A stretch of DNA of 64,000 nucleotides from Methylophaga thalassica (lineage in GTDB: Bacteria > Pseudomonadota > Gammaproteobacteria > Nitrosococcales > Methylophagaceae), in assembly GCF_030159795.1 (NCBI RefSeq), contig NZ_BSND01000013.1:186001-250000 (forward strand). Reading direction: 5' to 3'. The notes beneath the pieces were generated by a model. It did no database searches. It had not been told where the DNA came from and saw only the letters and a list, made by a program, of their open reading frames with translations. How positions within the stretch are numbered: the first letter of the stretch is position 1; every line of letters begins with the position of its first letter. Shown in pieces: positions 15,740-25,371 of the stretch. A program made the position numbers and the translations under genes.

Positions 15740-17056
15740 TTATTGGGGGCTAACACGCCATATTGTGTTGCCGACATCATCGGCGACCAATAAGCCACCC
15801 ATTTTATCGACCACAACACCGACCGGACGTCCTCTTGCATCACCATCCTCATTGACAAATCCGGTTAGGATTTCCTGAGGAAGGCCATCAGGCTTACCAT
15901 TCTTAAACGGTACAAAAATCACTTTATAACCGCTTAATGGTTTTCTGTTCCACGAACCGTGCTGACCAATAAACGCGCCATGATGATATTTCTCTGCCAG
16001 CAAATCTGCTTCATAAAACGTCAGGCCCAATGATGCAGTATGAGCGCCCAATGCATAATCGGGTTTGATGGCTTTTTCCACTAACTCCGGCCGTTGCGGT
16101 TGCACTCGGGTATCTACGTGTTGTCCGTAGTAACTATAAGGCCAGCCATAAAAAGCACCCTCTTTCACTGAGGTCATGTAATCCGGCACCAGATCACTCC
16201 CAATTTCATCGCGCTCATTGACCGTGGTCCAAAGCTCGCCGGTCTGTGGCTGCCAAGCCAGTCCATTAGGGTTGCGTAAACCTGAGGAAAATATACGTTT
16301 TTCACCGGTTTGCAGGTTCACTTCCAGAATGGCTGCACGGTTTTCTTCTGCTTCCATGCCGTTTTCACCGACATTACTGTTTGAACCCACAGTGGCATAA
16401 AGCTTTGTGCCATCTTTATTCGCAATAATATTCTTGGTCCAATGGTGGTTAATCGGTCCTCCCGGTAAATCTGTCACATGCTCTGGCTTAGCGGTGATTT
16501 GAGTCTGTCCTTCTTTATAAGGGAATCGCACAATCTCATCAGCATTAGCGACGTAAAAGTTATTGCCAATCAGTTCCATACCAAAGGGGGAATGCAGATT
16601 ATCTAAAAACACATGCCGTGTTTCAGCCACACCATCATTATCGTTGTCACGAAGTAAGGTAATTCTATCGGCACTGGGTACGGCGGCACCAGCATCTTCT
16701 AATACCATGCCTTTAATCCAGGATTTAATACTCCAATCTGTACTTTCACTTTTCGGTGCATTTGACTCCGCGACCAATACATCGCCGTTGGGCAAAACAT
16801 ATAACCACCGGGGATGATCTAAATCCACAGCAAATCGATTGACCATCAGCCCTTCAGCAGCGACAGGTTTGCCATCAATTGACCAACCTTCAGCCGGGGC
16901 AATGTTCAAAGTGGGGATGAGCGATGATTCCGGTGCGACCAACACAGGATCAGGTCCGAAATCCGCTTGTGAAGTAATTTTAGACGTATCGCCACAGCCA
17001 CTCAGGCTGAGGGCCATAATACTTATCGCGGTGCTGTATTTATAAATGTGCTGCAT
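15740..17056 (-). CDS. PQQ-dependent sugar/sorbosone dehydrogenase-like lipoprotein
   Basis: A 438-aa protein of the soluble glucose/sorbosone dehydrogenase family (six-bladed propeller using PQQ). It has a lipoprotein signal ([10 protein letters not shown], Cys at about 21). Family signatures are visible: [114 protein letters not shown] and [14 protein letters not shown]. The substrate cannot be read from the sequence; PQQ use fits a methylotroph that makes PQQ for methanol dehydrogenase. AAGGAG lies upstream of ATG 17056. Confidence 0.83.
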   Translation of the reverse strand: MQHIYKYSTAISIMALSLSGCGDTSKITSQADFGPDPVLVAPESSLIPTLNIAPAEGWSIDGKPVAAEGLMVNRFAVDLDHPRWLYVLPNGDVLVAESNAPKSESTDWSIKSWIKGMVLEDAGAAVPSADRITLLRDNDNDGVAETRHVFLDNLHSPFGMELIGNNFYVANADEIVRFPYKEGQTQITAKPEHVTDLPGGPINHHWTKNIIANKDGTKLYATVGSNSNVGENGMEAEENRAAILEVNLQTGEKRIFSSGLRNPNGLAWQPQTGELWTTVNERDEIGSDLVPDYMTSVKEGAFYGWPYSYYGQHVDTRVQPQRPELVEKAIKPDYALGAHTASLGLTFYEADLLAEKYHHGAFIGQHGSWNRKPLSGYKVIFVPFKNGKPDGLPQEILTGFVNEDGDARGRPVGVVVDKMGGLLVADDVGNTIWRVSPQ

Positions 17057-17273
17057 AGTGTGCTCCTTTGAATGAAAGCTAAGACTTAGCTACATTTTTG
17101 AAGAATGAATATTCGAGTCTAACAATATTGACCATACCAATGACTTGCTTTGGGTTAAAGGATGGTTGCTTGAAATAGAGCAACGTGATCGTCATATAAA
17201 AAAATAACCATGGAATTGTTTAATAATTCACATTGTCATAAAAAGCGGTTTATTCACCTTTCAAGGAGATAAC

Positions 17274-17591
17274 ATGCAAATTCAGGTAAATACCGATCGT
17301 CATATTCCAGGTGATGACACGCTCACTGATTCAATTCGTGAGGAATTACAGCACGCTCTCAAACGCTTCGATGAACATGTCACCCGCATCGAAGTCCATC
17401 TAAGTGATCAAAACAGTGAAAATCGAGGCGGAGCGGATGATATTCGCTGCCTGATTGAGGCTCGGATAGAAGGCCATCAACCTAATGTGGTCACCCATGA
17501 CGCTGCCTCTGTCAAACAAGCATTTACCGGGGCCACCGATAAAATCAAACGAGTACTGAGCACCACGATTGAACGCATGAAATCCCACTGA
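17274..17591 (+). CDS. HPF/RaiA-like ribosome hibernation factor
   Basis: A 105-aa protein of the HPF/RaiA (ribosome hibernation) fold: N-terminal strand MQIQVNTDRHI, helix LTDSIREELQHALKRFDEHVTRIEVHLSDQ, then IRCLIEARIEGHQPNVVTHDA and a C-terminal helix (VKQAFTGATDKIKRVLSTTIERMK). It is the short type without the dimerisation tail. Homologues bind the 30S decoding region in stationary phase. It stands alone with a strong SD (AAGGAGAT, 17262-17269) and its own terminator, unlike the rpoN-linked hpf of many Gammaproteobacteria, so it may be a paralogue. Confidence 0.75.
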   Translation: MQIQVNTDRHIPGDDTLTDSIREELQHALKRFDEHVTRIEVHLSDQNSENRGGADDIRCLIEARIEGHQPNVVTHDAASVKQAFTGATDKIKRVLSTTIERMKSH

Positions 17592-17612
17592 TAACGTTTT
17601 TCTATCCATCAT

Positions 17613-17648
17613 AAAAGGCCAAACAATTCGATTTGTTTGGCCTTTTTT
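17613..17648 (+). terminator. Rho-independent terminator after the HPF-like gene
   Basis: A 13-bp stem AAAGGCCAAACAA / TTTGTTTGGCCTTT with a short loop, then a T run. One of the strongest terminators in the window. Confidence 0.92.
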
Positions 17649-17692
17649 ATTCTGACTCCCAAGGGCCTTTTGTGAGCGGGTATCTATTTATC

Positions 17693-17732
17693 TGCGGTGA
17701 ATAATGTGACTAATCACCGCATAAACTGCGGT
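17693..17732. repeat. Alternating TGCGGT/ACCGCA inverted repeats at the island edge
   Basis: TGCGGTGA at 17693-17700 pairs with TCACCGCA at 17714-17721, and the latter is followed by TGCGGT at 17727-17732, which forms a second palindrome with it around TAAAC. Similar flanks (TATTTATC before, AAATAAAT after) surround the sites. They lie exactly where base composition drops into the AT-rich island, as expected of recombinase core sites. No integrase gene is present here. Confidence 0.4.
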
Positions 17733-17794
17733 AAATAAATTGATGTTGGCTCAGCTTGGTTAGCTGAAAAGCCTTAAAGCTGACTCGATAAAAT

Positions 17795-18007
17795 TTGGCA
17801 ACAAAATTAAGGCGATTGGAAAGTGGATACTTTAAAAGTGGAATCAATGGGGGGCAGCGGTTTTATTTTGGTTTAATTATCAAGTTGGCTGATCCATTGA
17901 CTCTACCCCTTGGTTCTATAGGAAGTACCTTTCTAAAAGATGTTTATGGAAATACAGTAGATTTAATTCTAAACTTTATTCTTCATTATCTTGAACAGGT
18001 ATGTTGA
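17795..18007 (+). other. Doubtful 70-codon frame between island edge and membrane-protein gene
   Basis: The frame has only a TTG start, no SD and no recognisable family, but it stays open to TGA 18005-18007, overlapping ATG 18001. It could be the remnant of a truncated gene. The 17592-18000 interval otherwise contains the HPF terminator and the ACCGCA repeats. Confidence 0.2.
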
Positions 18008-18843
18008 GATTACGCATGGAAGAGTTATATGAGTTGGCAAACGATTACTACACAAAAGTAAAATCATTTCGTGGATTACAGCTATATAAAAAGTTTACTT
18101 TTTGGACATTGCTATTTACCGCATTTCTTTTTGTTCTTTACACAATTTGTTTTCTTCATGAAGTACTTTCAAGAAATACAGACTCGGTTTTTAACCGTTT
18201 GGCACTTATAGCTTTTTTAAGTGAAGTTGCTATGGTGCTGTCTTGGGTAAATATACAGGAGTGGCAAAAAAAGCGTTTGGTAGAAAATTTATCAAACGAG
18301 TTAAAAAATACTTTTGAATGCATTAAGCCTGCAAAAGTATTTTTACTAGAAAAGTATTTTGATTGTTCAATGACTGGCTTTTCAGACGCTGCAAAAAGAA
18401 TTGAAAAGATGTTAACACTAGCTATTGTGTATTCTAATGATAATTCTTTTGTAGAGCGCTTTTTTAGCTTCATTTATAACAGGGATGCAAACTCCAGAAT
18501 TCTTACACTTTTTGTCATTTTATGTTCACTCGTAACTGCTTTATCAATAAGTGCTGGTCAAAATATACATTCTCTATTTGAATTCTATTCAAATGCCAGT
18601 TGGATCGTAATATTAACGTTATATTTTCAATCTGTATTTATAGCTCTTGTTTTAGGCTATGGTGTGATAGAACTTTTCATAATACTCAAAGACATTGCAA
18701 CTTTTACGAAACTTCATATTACATCACAGAGATCAAAACATATTGAGACAGTTAGATTTTTGATTAGCGATTTAAATAACCTTCATGCATTTAAGAAAAC
18801 AGAAGACAGCAAAATAATTATTCCACCTAATTCAAGAGACTAG
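18001..18843 (+). CDS. Four-helix membrane protein of the defence-like island, unknown family
   Basis: A 280-aa protein, very AT-rich. Two N-terminal membrane helices (about 35-60 and 70-93; FTFWTLLFTAFLFVLYTICFL and IAFLSEVAMVLSWV) and two further ones (about 163-183 and 197-225; ILTLFVILCSLVTALSIS and WIVILTLYFQSVFIALVLG) flank a charged loop of about 65 residues. The C-terminal 50 residues are cytoplasmic and charged. No family recognised. The start could be 18001 or 18016; neither has a good SD. It lies 136 bp upstream of the STAND nuclease gene on the same strand with similar base composition, so a membrane partner role is possible but unproven. Confidence 0.65.
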   Translation: MLRLRMEELYELANDYYTKVKSFRGLQLYKKFTFWTLLFTAFLFVLYTICFLHEVLSRNTDSVFNRLALIAFLSEVAMVLSWVNIQEWQKKRLVENLSNELKNTFECIKPAKVFLLEKYFDCSMTGFSDAAKRIEKMLTLAIVYSNDNSFVERFFSFIYNRDANSRILTLFVILCSLVTALSISAGQNIHSLFEFYSNASWIVILTLYFQSVFIALVLGYGVIELFIILKDIATFTKLHITSQRSKHIETVRFLISDLNNLHAFKKTEDSKIIIPPNSRD

Positions 18844-18979
18844 GTTGTTAAACCTCTTCAGTAAGAACAACATCTATTTTTCTGTCTGAGAGTCCCAACA
18901 GTGAAAAAATAAGGCTATTTTTTACTCTGATCCTAGATACTCCTTAACGACCATGCACACATAGGAACGAATCTGCAGG

Positions 18980-21900
18980 ATGGACAATTTAATTGAAATT
19001 ACTGGCGATGATATTGCCTCACTTAATGATGCTGATTTAAGAAATTTAATCGGTTTACTCTGTGAAGCGGAATATAGGTTAGAGGATATATCTACTTCGG
19101 GCATTACGTATGGCGGTCATCAAGATGCCAGCGATGGAGGCCTTGATGTTGTCATTAAGAGTAATACTGTTCCACGACATGGTTACCTAACTCGCTCACC
19201 TGTCGGCATTCAGGTTAAAAAGCCGAAAATGCCGAGAGCTGCAATTCTAAAAGAAATGAAACCTGATGGAAGATTAAGAGACGTTATTAAGTCTCTTATC
19301 ACAAAAGAAGGGGCATATTTAATTATCAGCTCAGGAGATTCCACAACAGATTCTACATTACGAAGCCGTAAAGCAGCCATGTTAGAAGCATTAGAGGGGG
19401 AAGCTGATAAACATAAGTTATTCATTGATTTCTATGATAGAAGCCGAGTTGCCAGCTGGGTGAGAAATCACCCGGCACTGATTTTGTGGGTACGAAACAA
19501 AATTGGAAAACCACTTTCGGGCTGGCAACCATTCGGTAACTGGGCAAACTCACCCAATGGTGTTGAGGATGAATATTTATTTGATGGCAATTTACGGCTT
19601 CATGATGGCACATCATCCAAAAGCGATAACTCATCCGTAATAGAGGGGCTTAACCATCTTCGAGAAAAGCTCTCTCATCCACATTCATCTATAAGATTAA
19701 CCGGCCTATCTGGGGTCGGAAAAACAAGACTAGTTCAGGCGCTGTTTGATAGAAGGATCGGTGCACATGCACTTAATCAGGCAAATGTGCTTTATACAGA
19801 CATCTCAGACTCGCCCACTCCTGAACCTATTCAATTTACCGAACAGCTTATAGCTAGGTGCGATGATGCCATTCTGGTTATAGATAATTGTTCAAAAGAA
19901 CTTCATGACAAGCTTACAAAAATATGTAAGCGCCCCGAAAGCAAGCTTAGTCTCATAACGGTGGAATATGATGTAAGGGAGCACCTGCCGGAAGAAACAT
20001 CGGTTTTTAGGCTTGAACCTTCAAGCGATGAGCTCATATCAAATCTAATAGAACAACGTTATCCTCAAATAGGTCAAGTTAATGCGAGAAGTATTGCAAA
20101 TTTTTCAGGGGGTAATGCTCGTATAGCGATCGCAATAGCGAATACAGTAGGAAAAAGTGAAAACATATCAGAATTAAAGCAAGAAGCTTTATTTGAACGA
20201 CTTTTTCATCAACGAAATTATCCGAATGATGACTTAATGACGTCTGCTTATGCTTTATCTCTAGTGTATTCATTTGATGGGGAAGACACCGAACCCGAAA
20301 AATCAGAACTAGCTATTTTAGGTTCATTCTTCAATAAAACTCCCAATGAGCTTTTTAGAGCCGTTACTATTCTAAGAGAACGAGACTTAGTTCAATCACG
20401 CAGCAAGTGGCGGGCAGTGTTACCTCATGCAATCGCCAATAGGTTAGCTTTAAAGGCAATATCTCAAATCCCTAAAGCCACGCTTACTCATTATTTTTTA
20501 ACTTGTGGTTCAGAAAGATTACTCAAATCTTTTAGCCGACGTCTAGGTTATTTACATGATTGTCAAACAGCACGAGAAATTGTAAATGATTGGCTTGAAC
20601 CTGATGGTTGGATAGGTGAACATATAACCAACCTAAACCCATTAGGCCTTGAGATACTCAAAAATATTGCTCCTGTATCACCAGAAAAAACACTAGTACT
20701 TTTTGAGCATGCTGCTCATGGTGATAACGGCTACAAATTCACAAATCGAGAGCATAAACACAGTAGAGATTTTACAAAATTAATTCGTTTAATTGCTTAT
20801 GACCGTTCGCTTTTTCAACGTTGCTCAGAACTACTCTGCAAATATGCACTTACTGAAAAACCTGGTGAAAATAATAATTCGATTAGAGATTTATTTAAAT
20901 CACTATTTTACATTTACCTGTCTGGAACACATGCATTAGCAGAAGAGCGAAGTAAAATAATTCGAAGCCTCTTAGTATCAAGTAATGAAGATGAACAAAC
21001 CCTAGGGGTTGAGTTGTTAAGTGCTGCCTTAGAGTCTGGGCACTTTAGTTCGCACTACGGATTCAGTTTCGGTGCTCATTCAAGAGATTTTGGGTATCAG
21101 CCAAAAACAAATAAAGACGTATTTCTCTGGTTTGAACACTATATAAATTTATGCATAGAGTTTTCTGAACCTAGCATGGCTATATCTACAGAGGTCCGAA
21201 AATGCTTAGCAACCCAATTAAGATCTCTGTGGCTTATGGCTGGTGTGAGCACTCTTTTAATAGAAGCAGCTAAAAAACTTAACGCATCCGCTCCATGGCC
21301 CCAAGGCTGGTCAGCTAGTCAGTCAATCCGCCGCTTTGATCTAAAGAGGTTCGATGAAGAAAAAACATCACAATTTATAGAATTCGAGAATGCCTTAAGA
21401 CCTAAAACACTTATAGAGCAAGCACGGATTTTTCTTTATCCTCGACGCGGTAACTATGTTGATTTTTTTGACTTTGATACGAATGAAGATGCTTCTCTTG
21501 ATGATGTGAGATCATATGATGCTAGCACTGAACGCGTCGGTAAGTTTATAGAAAATATAGGCAATCAAATCGGTGGTGATGAAACCGTATTCGCAGAGTT
21601 ATTACCTGAACTATTATGTTCGGATTTAAATACTGTTGGTTTTTTAGCTGAAGGGCTGGCACAAAGTACCAATTCCCGAGATAAAGTTTGGCAAAAACTA
21701 TACAAGAGTTATACAGAGCTACCTAAAGATAAGCGGCATATCCGCTTCTTAATTGGTTTTTTAGGTGGATGTAGACTCTCTTCACCTAGATTTTTTGACG
21801 AAGCTTTAGAACAAATGGTTACTGATGAAGAGTTAGGAGAATGGTTTCCTACGTTCCAAATTGCTTTCCCTCTAGATGAAAAAGGACTTACTCGACTTCA

Positions 21901-22813
21901 CCTAGCTTTAGATCTTAACAAAGCGGATATTTTTCAATACAAACAGCTTGCTTGGGGGAGAGCACATGAGAAGATTAATGATGCAAATTTATTAGACTTA
22001 CTCGAAAAAATTAACTCCAAAGAAAATGGAAATATTGTCTGCCTTGAAATACTCCATATGAGGATTTTCGGTAATAAAGAAGAAAAAAGAGAGCATCCCA
22101 AGGCATTATTATCTTTTGCTCGTAAAGTTTTATCGCAATATTCTTTTGTTAAAAATACTCATGATCATATAGGTGATTACAGATTATCCGAAGTTGCAAA
22201 GGCATGTCTAAACAACCAACCAGATAATTACACCATTGCCATCTTCGATAATATTGTTAATGCATTTAAAGACTATTGGCGAAACTCATATGAGTTTGAA
22301 AAGCTTTTTAGTGTAATGGCCAAGCTGCAACCTGAGTTGTTCTTGAATAAGTTCATGAATGAGGATGGTATTGTCACATCTTATACATTCACAAGTTCCA
22401 GACGACAAAGTCCTCTAGCATTTTTAGATGATTCAGTCATTATTCAATGGCTAAAAGGTGATCTAGAAAACCGTTGGCCTACCCTAACTCAATCGGCCCC
22501 ACTATCTAAGACAAAAGCAAATTCAGAAAAGCATGAATGGCGACCTTTTGTCCTCTGGATAATTGAAAACATAAATGAATATGACAAATTATTTGAGGAT
22601 ATGTGGCATTCACTATGGCCGACCTCATGGAGTGGTTCTAGAGCAAACATCGTTGCAAAAAGAGCTTACTTATTTGATGACCTCTTTAATCACTCAAATA
22701 GTGAGGTAGCTAATTTTGCAAAAAAATATGCTGTTCAAATACAAAAAGAAATTGCAAAAGAAAGAGAATGTGAGGAAAGAGATAATAAACGTGAGCATGA
22801 AACTTTCGAGTAA
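18980..22813 (+). CDS. STAND NTPase with N-terminal PD-(D/E)xK-like nuclease domain (Avs-type antiphage candidate)
   Basis: A 1277-aa protein. The N-terminal 180 residues look like a PD-(D/E)xK nuclease of the Mrr/Cap4 type: acidic helix (LLCEAEYRLED), then DGGLDV with Asp56, and GIQVKK with Q78-x-K80 in place of ExK. A STAND P-loop NTPase follows: Walker A GLSGVGKT (242-249), Walker B AILVIDNC with Asp302, and helical/winged-helix regions to about 520. The remaining 750 residues are alpha-helical without clear repeats, as in the target-recognition part of Avs proteins. Avs proteins bind a conserved phage protein, oligomerise and unleash the nuclease. The layout matches, but subfamily and trigger are unknown. 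AT-rich composition suggests transfer. Confidence 0.75.
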   Translation: MDNLIEITGDDIASLNDADLRNLIGLLCEAEYRLEDISTSGITYGGHQDASDGGLDVVIKSNTVPRHGYLTRSPVGIQVKKPKMPRAAILKEMKPDGRLRDVIKSLITKEGAYLIISSGDSTTDSTLRSRKAAMLEALEGEADKHKLFIDFYDRSRVASWVRNHPALILWVRNKIGKPLSGWQPFGNWANSPNGVEDEYLFDGNLRLHDGTSSKSDNSSVIEGLNHLREKLSHPHSSIRLTGLSGVGKTRLVQALFDRRIGAHALNQANVLYTDISDSPTPEPIQFTEQLIARCDDAILVIDNCSKELHDKLTKICKRPESKLSLITVEYDVREHLPEETSVFRLEPSSDELISNLIEQRYPQIGQVNARSIANFSGGNARIAIAIANTVGKSENISELKQEALFERLFHQRNYPNDDLMTSAYALSLVYSFDGEDTEPEKSELAILGSFFNKTPNELFRAVTILRERDLVQSRSKWRAVLPHAIANRLALKAISQIPKATLTHYFLTCGSERLLKSFSRRLGYLHDCQTAREIVNDWLEPDGWIGEHITNLNPLGLEILKNIAPVSPEKTLVLFEHAAHGDNGYKFTNREHKHSRDFTKLIRLIAYDRSLFQRCSELLCKYALTEKPGENNNSIRDLFKSLFYIYLSGTHALAEERSKIIRSLLVSSNEDEQTLGVELLSAALESGHFSSHYGFSFGAHSRDFGYQPKTNKDVFLWFEHYINLCIEFSEPSMAISTEVRKCLATQLRSLWLMAGVSTLLIEAAKKLNASAPWPQGWSASQSIRRFDLKRFDEEKTSQFIEFENALRPKTLIEQARIFLYPRRGNYVDFFDFDTNEDASLDDVRSYDASTERVGKFIENIGNQIGGDETVFAELLPELLCSDLNTVGFLAEGLAQSTNSRDKVWQKLYKSYTELPKDKRHIRFLIGFLGGCRLSSPRFFDEALEQMVTDEELGEWFPTFQIAFPLDEKGLTRLHLALDLNKADIFQYKQLAWGRAHEKINDANLLDLLEKINSKENGNIVCLEILHMRIFGNKEEKREHPKALLSFARKVLSQYSFVKNTHDHIGDYRLSEVAKACLNNQPDNYTIAIFDNIVNAFKDYWRNSYEFEKLFSVMAKLQPELFLNKFMNEDGIVTSYTFTSSRRQSPLAFLDDSVIIQWLKGDLENRWPTLTQSAPLSKTKANSEKHEWRPFVLWIIENINEYDKLFEDMWHSLWPTSWSGSRANIVAKRAYLFDDLFNHSNSEVANFAKKYAVQIQKEIAKERECEERDNKREHETFE

Positions 22814-22819
22814 AAAAAT

Positions 22820-22848
22820 ATCAAGGTGCCTATCAACTTGATTTTATT
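22820..22848 (+). terminator. Weak terminator after the STAND gene
   Basis: ATCAAG / CTTGAT stem (22820-22825 with 22837-22842) followed by TTTTATT. Only six pairs and an 11-nt loop. Confidence 0.4.
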
Positions 22849-22900
22849 GAGCAACCCGGACCCTAATTTAAACACACACGGTGCCCCTATTGATTCCAAA

Positions 22901-24643
22901 TCATGACGAGCAACTATAATGCGATACCCCGCCGATATCACTCAACTCCGTCGGCATAAGCCGATAGTATTTTTTCTCGATGTCTTTTGATTGTTCGGCG
23001 TAAGGTTTTTTCATCACTTCCTGTAACTCACGAAGAAGTGTGTATTCACCTTCGGCTGCTTGTTTATAAGCAGCAACGAGTTGCCATTCTCGCAAAATAT
23101 ATTTCGGATTAACCTGTTTCATTTGACTGGAAATCGCTTCACGGGAAGATGTAGCATTTCCATCGTTCTGGTCACTAATGCCTACCAGCGTTTGCCATTT
23201 ATCAAGCCATGCTGACCAGTGTTGCTCAATATCCTGAGAGTTTGGAGACGTTGAGTTAATGCCATTTTCAGCAGGATTCAGTTCACCATAAAAGCTTTTT
23301 TTCAGTGGCCCGATGTCGCCAGGCAACGCTGAGAGCTCACGAAAGAAAATGGTGTAGTCTACAGGTGTCAGAGTCATCAGGCTGATGAGCTCGCTGAATA
23401 ATGCCTCGTTATAATCCTCAAGCCCGAGTTTAGCTGCCCACATCTTTTCTAATTGCATTTGCATGACGTTAGCAAAACCGTGTTGAACATCTTCAAGCTC
23501 TGATAGGTAATGCTGATCGCCCTTAAGCAAAGGCTCTAATGCTTTACAAAACATGGCGAAGTTACGTGCAGCCGCGGCGGGTTGGTTAAAGAATGAGAAA
23601 TGACGTCCGCCGCCGATCCATGGCTGGTATACAGGATCAAACGCTTCACAGAAGCCAAAAGGACCATAGTCCAGCGTAAAACCGCCGACCGCGCAGTTGT
23701 CACTGTTAAAATTGCCTTGGCAATAACCGACACGTATCCAGTTAGCAATAAGTGAGGTGAGGCGTTCACGAAACGCCTTGGCAAGTAAAATGACTTTGGT
23801 TTCGATATTCAGGCTGTTATCGATAACGTCAGCATATTCTCGATCGATTACGTGTAAGACGATCTTTTCAAGCTCATCCATGGCATTTTCATGTGCATGA
23901 TTCACAACGCGGCGAGCAAATAGCTCAAGTTGACCCACCCGAATAAAGGACGGGGCGACGCGCGTTGAGATGGCAACGGGTTCGGTGATAATAATATCCG
24001 GTTCAGCTGCTGTTGAACCCTCCGAATACCAGGGCCGTCTGACACGTTCGGTTGTCGAGGCATATAAACTGAATGAACGTGATGTGGGCACACCGAGTGC
24101 GTGCATGTGTTCTTGAGCAAGAAACTCTCTAATGCTGGAGCGTAAAACAGCTCGACCATCTGCACCGCGGCAGTAGGGTGTTCGACCACCACCTTTTAAT
24201 TGCATTTCCCAGCGTTGGCCTTTGATAACCGCTTCTAATACGGAAATGGCTCGACCATCACCGTAGCCGTTACCGGTTTGGAAAGGACACAGTTGAGTGT
24301 ATTCCGTACCGTAAATAGATAGGGCGTACCCAGACGCCCAACCGACTTTACGAATAGGCTCGGGAACATGAGTGAGATCGCCTGAAAACAGTCGGACAAA
24401 GTCTTCCGAGTTCGCCATGCTGTCAGCGAAACCCAATTCATGGAAAAAGGTTTTGCTGTGCGAGACGTAAACCGGGTTTTCGATGGGTGTGGGTTTTACC
24501 GGAACATAATGCCCCGAGAAAACTTGTCTTGGATAATGATCATCGCCATTTGAGGTTGCGTCAGGATCACAATTCAGTGAGTCCATGAGCGAATAGCTTG
24601 TGAGTTGTGCCAGGTCGTCGAGTGTCGAGACTTCTGAAGTCAT
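22901..24643 (-). CDS. selO: SelO (YdiU) family protein adenylyltransferase
   Basis: A 580-aa pseudokinase-fold enzyme that transfers AMP from ATP to Ser/Thr/Tyr of target proteins, linked to redox stress. Family motifs are clear: YSIYGTEY-like region, [86 protein letters not shown]. The chain ends ...SHYSCSS: the antepenultimate Cys stands where eukaryotic SELENOO has selenocysteine. It is longer than E. coli SelO (about 480 aa), resembling the long form. ATG 24643 starts the conserved region; a GTG at 24685 would add 14 residues; neither has a clear SD. It marks the right border of the AT-rich island. Confidence 0.93.
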   Translation of the reverse strand: MTSEVSTLDDLAQLTSYSLMDSLNCDPDATSNGDDHYPRQVFSGHYVPVKPTPIENPVYVSHSKTFFHELGFADSMANSEDFVRLFSGDLTHVPEPIRKVGWASGYALSIYGTEYTQLCPFQTGNGYGDGRAISVLEAVIKGQRWEMQLKGGGRTPYCRGADGRAVLRSSIREFLAQEHMHALGVPTSRSFSLYASTTERVRRPWYSEGSTAAEPDIIITEPVAISTRVAPSFIRVGQLELFARRVVNHAHENAMDELEKIVLHVIDREYADVIDNSLNIETKVILLAKAFRERLTSLIANWIRVGYCQGNFNSDNCAVGGFTLDYGPFGFCEAFDPVYQPWIGGGRHFSFFNQPAAAARNFAMFCKALEPLLKGDQHYLSELEDVQHGFANVMQMQLEKMWAAKLGLEDYNEALFSELISLMTLTPVDYTIFFRELSALPGDIGPLKKSFYGELNPAENGINSTSPNSQDIEQHWSAWLDKWQTLVGISDQNDGNATSSREAISSQMKQVNPKYILREWQLVAAYKQAAEGEYTLLRELQEVMKKPYAEQSKDIEKKYYRLMPTELSDIGGVSHYSCSS

Positions 24644-24726
24644 ATTTCGGGAGCTTATTAATAGTGTCAGAGTGTTTGATTTCACCAGTATGACTGGCTT
24701 AATCAGATGAAGTTCTACGTTAACAT

Positions 24727-24786
24727 TTAACTGAATTTACTCAAAACCCAATAAGCAGGGCGAATCAGGGAGAAATGGAAACAATC
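24727..24786 (-). pseudogene. Decayed C-terminal fragment of a relative of the 25372-26790 membrane protein
   Basis: Read on the minus strand, these codons give [15 protein letters not shown]-stop, close to FLLIRPAYWIFNKFG-stop at the end of the membrane protein at 25372. The nucleotide match is also visible (CCAATAAGC-GG-CGAATCAG in both). Nothing further upstream resembles the rest of the protein, so only about 16 codons survive. Confidence 0.55.
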
Positions 24787-24796
24787 GGGAAATTAT

Positions 24797-24830
24797 GGGT
24801 CAGCCAACTGGATTAGGCTGACCCTTATTT
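24797..24830 (-). terminator. Hairpin, probable terminator of the SH3 protein gene
   Basis: A nine-bp stem GGGTCAGCC / GGCTGACCC (24797-24805 with 24816-24824) lies 37 bp beyond the SH3 gene stop. The T run is weak on both strands (ATAATTT on minus, TTATTT on plus). Confidence 0.5.
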
Positions 24831-24860
24831 ATAGTCAAAATATCGATGAAGCAATTACTC

Positions 24861-25262
24861 TTACTGTTTCGCTGTTAGAGCTTGTTGGACCCAGCCTTCA
24901 GCACCATCATCGGTGGTGACAAAATAAAAGCCGTTCGCTTGTTCACCCATAAATACCAGACTGCTGGTTTTATCAACGAGCGAGACTGTCTCTGATGATT
25001 TGCTTGGATCTTTATAGACTTTCAGTTTGTTGATTTTAGCAACCAATACATCGCCTGCTTCAAGAGCGCCGCTGGTATCTTCTGACTCATTATTACCAAA
25101 CCCCATTGTTTTGCCGAGAGAACTGACTTCTTTCGAACTGCTGCTGACATCAGAAACCGCATTTTTCAGATCACGAATACCATCCATGAAGTCTGCATGT
25201 ACGACGGGGGTAATGGCAGTCAAAGTCATTGTAATTGCTAGAAGAAGGGTCTGTTTGAACAT
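24861..25262 (-). CDS. Exported SH3b-domain protein
   Basis: A 133-aa protein with a signal peptide (MFKQTLLLAITMTLTAITPVVHA, cleaved after VHA). A Ser-rich helical linker (about 30-65) precedes a bacterial SH3 domain (about 68-130; INKLKVYKDPSKSSETVSLVDKTSSLVFMGEQANGFYFVTTDDGAEGWVQQALT), ending with the GWV motif typical of SH3b domains. Such domains bind peptidoglycan or metal-binding partners in the periplasm. No partner can be named. It shares strand with the downstream SelO gene but is separated by a hairpin, and follows an orphan membrane protein gene. Confidence 0.75.
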   Translation of the reverse strand: MFKQTLLLAITMTLTAITPVVHADFMDGIRDLKNAVSDVSSSSKEVSSLGKTMGFGNNESEDTSGALEAGDVLVAKINKLKVYKDPSKSSETVSLVDKTSSLVFMGEQANGFYFVTTDDGAEGWVQQALTAKQ

Positions 25263-25371
25263 GGTTATATATCCTTATTGAGAATGATTATTTTTGTATT
25301 TTTCGGATAATAACTAATTTTGTAAAAAATCTCTTACATTTCTTAACAGTACGATTTGCAAGCCAATCAGA

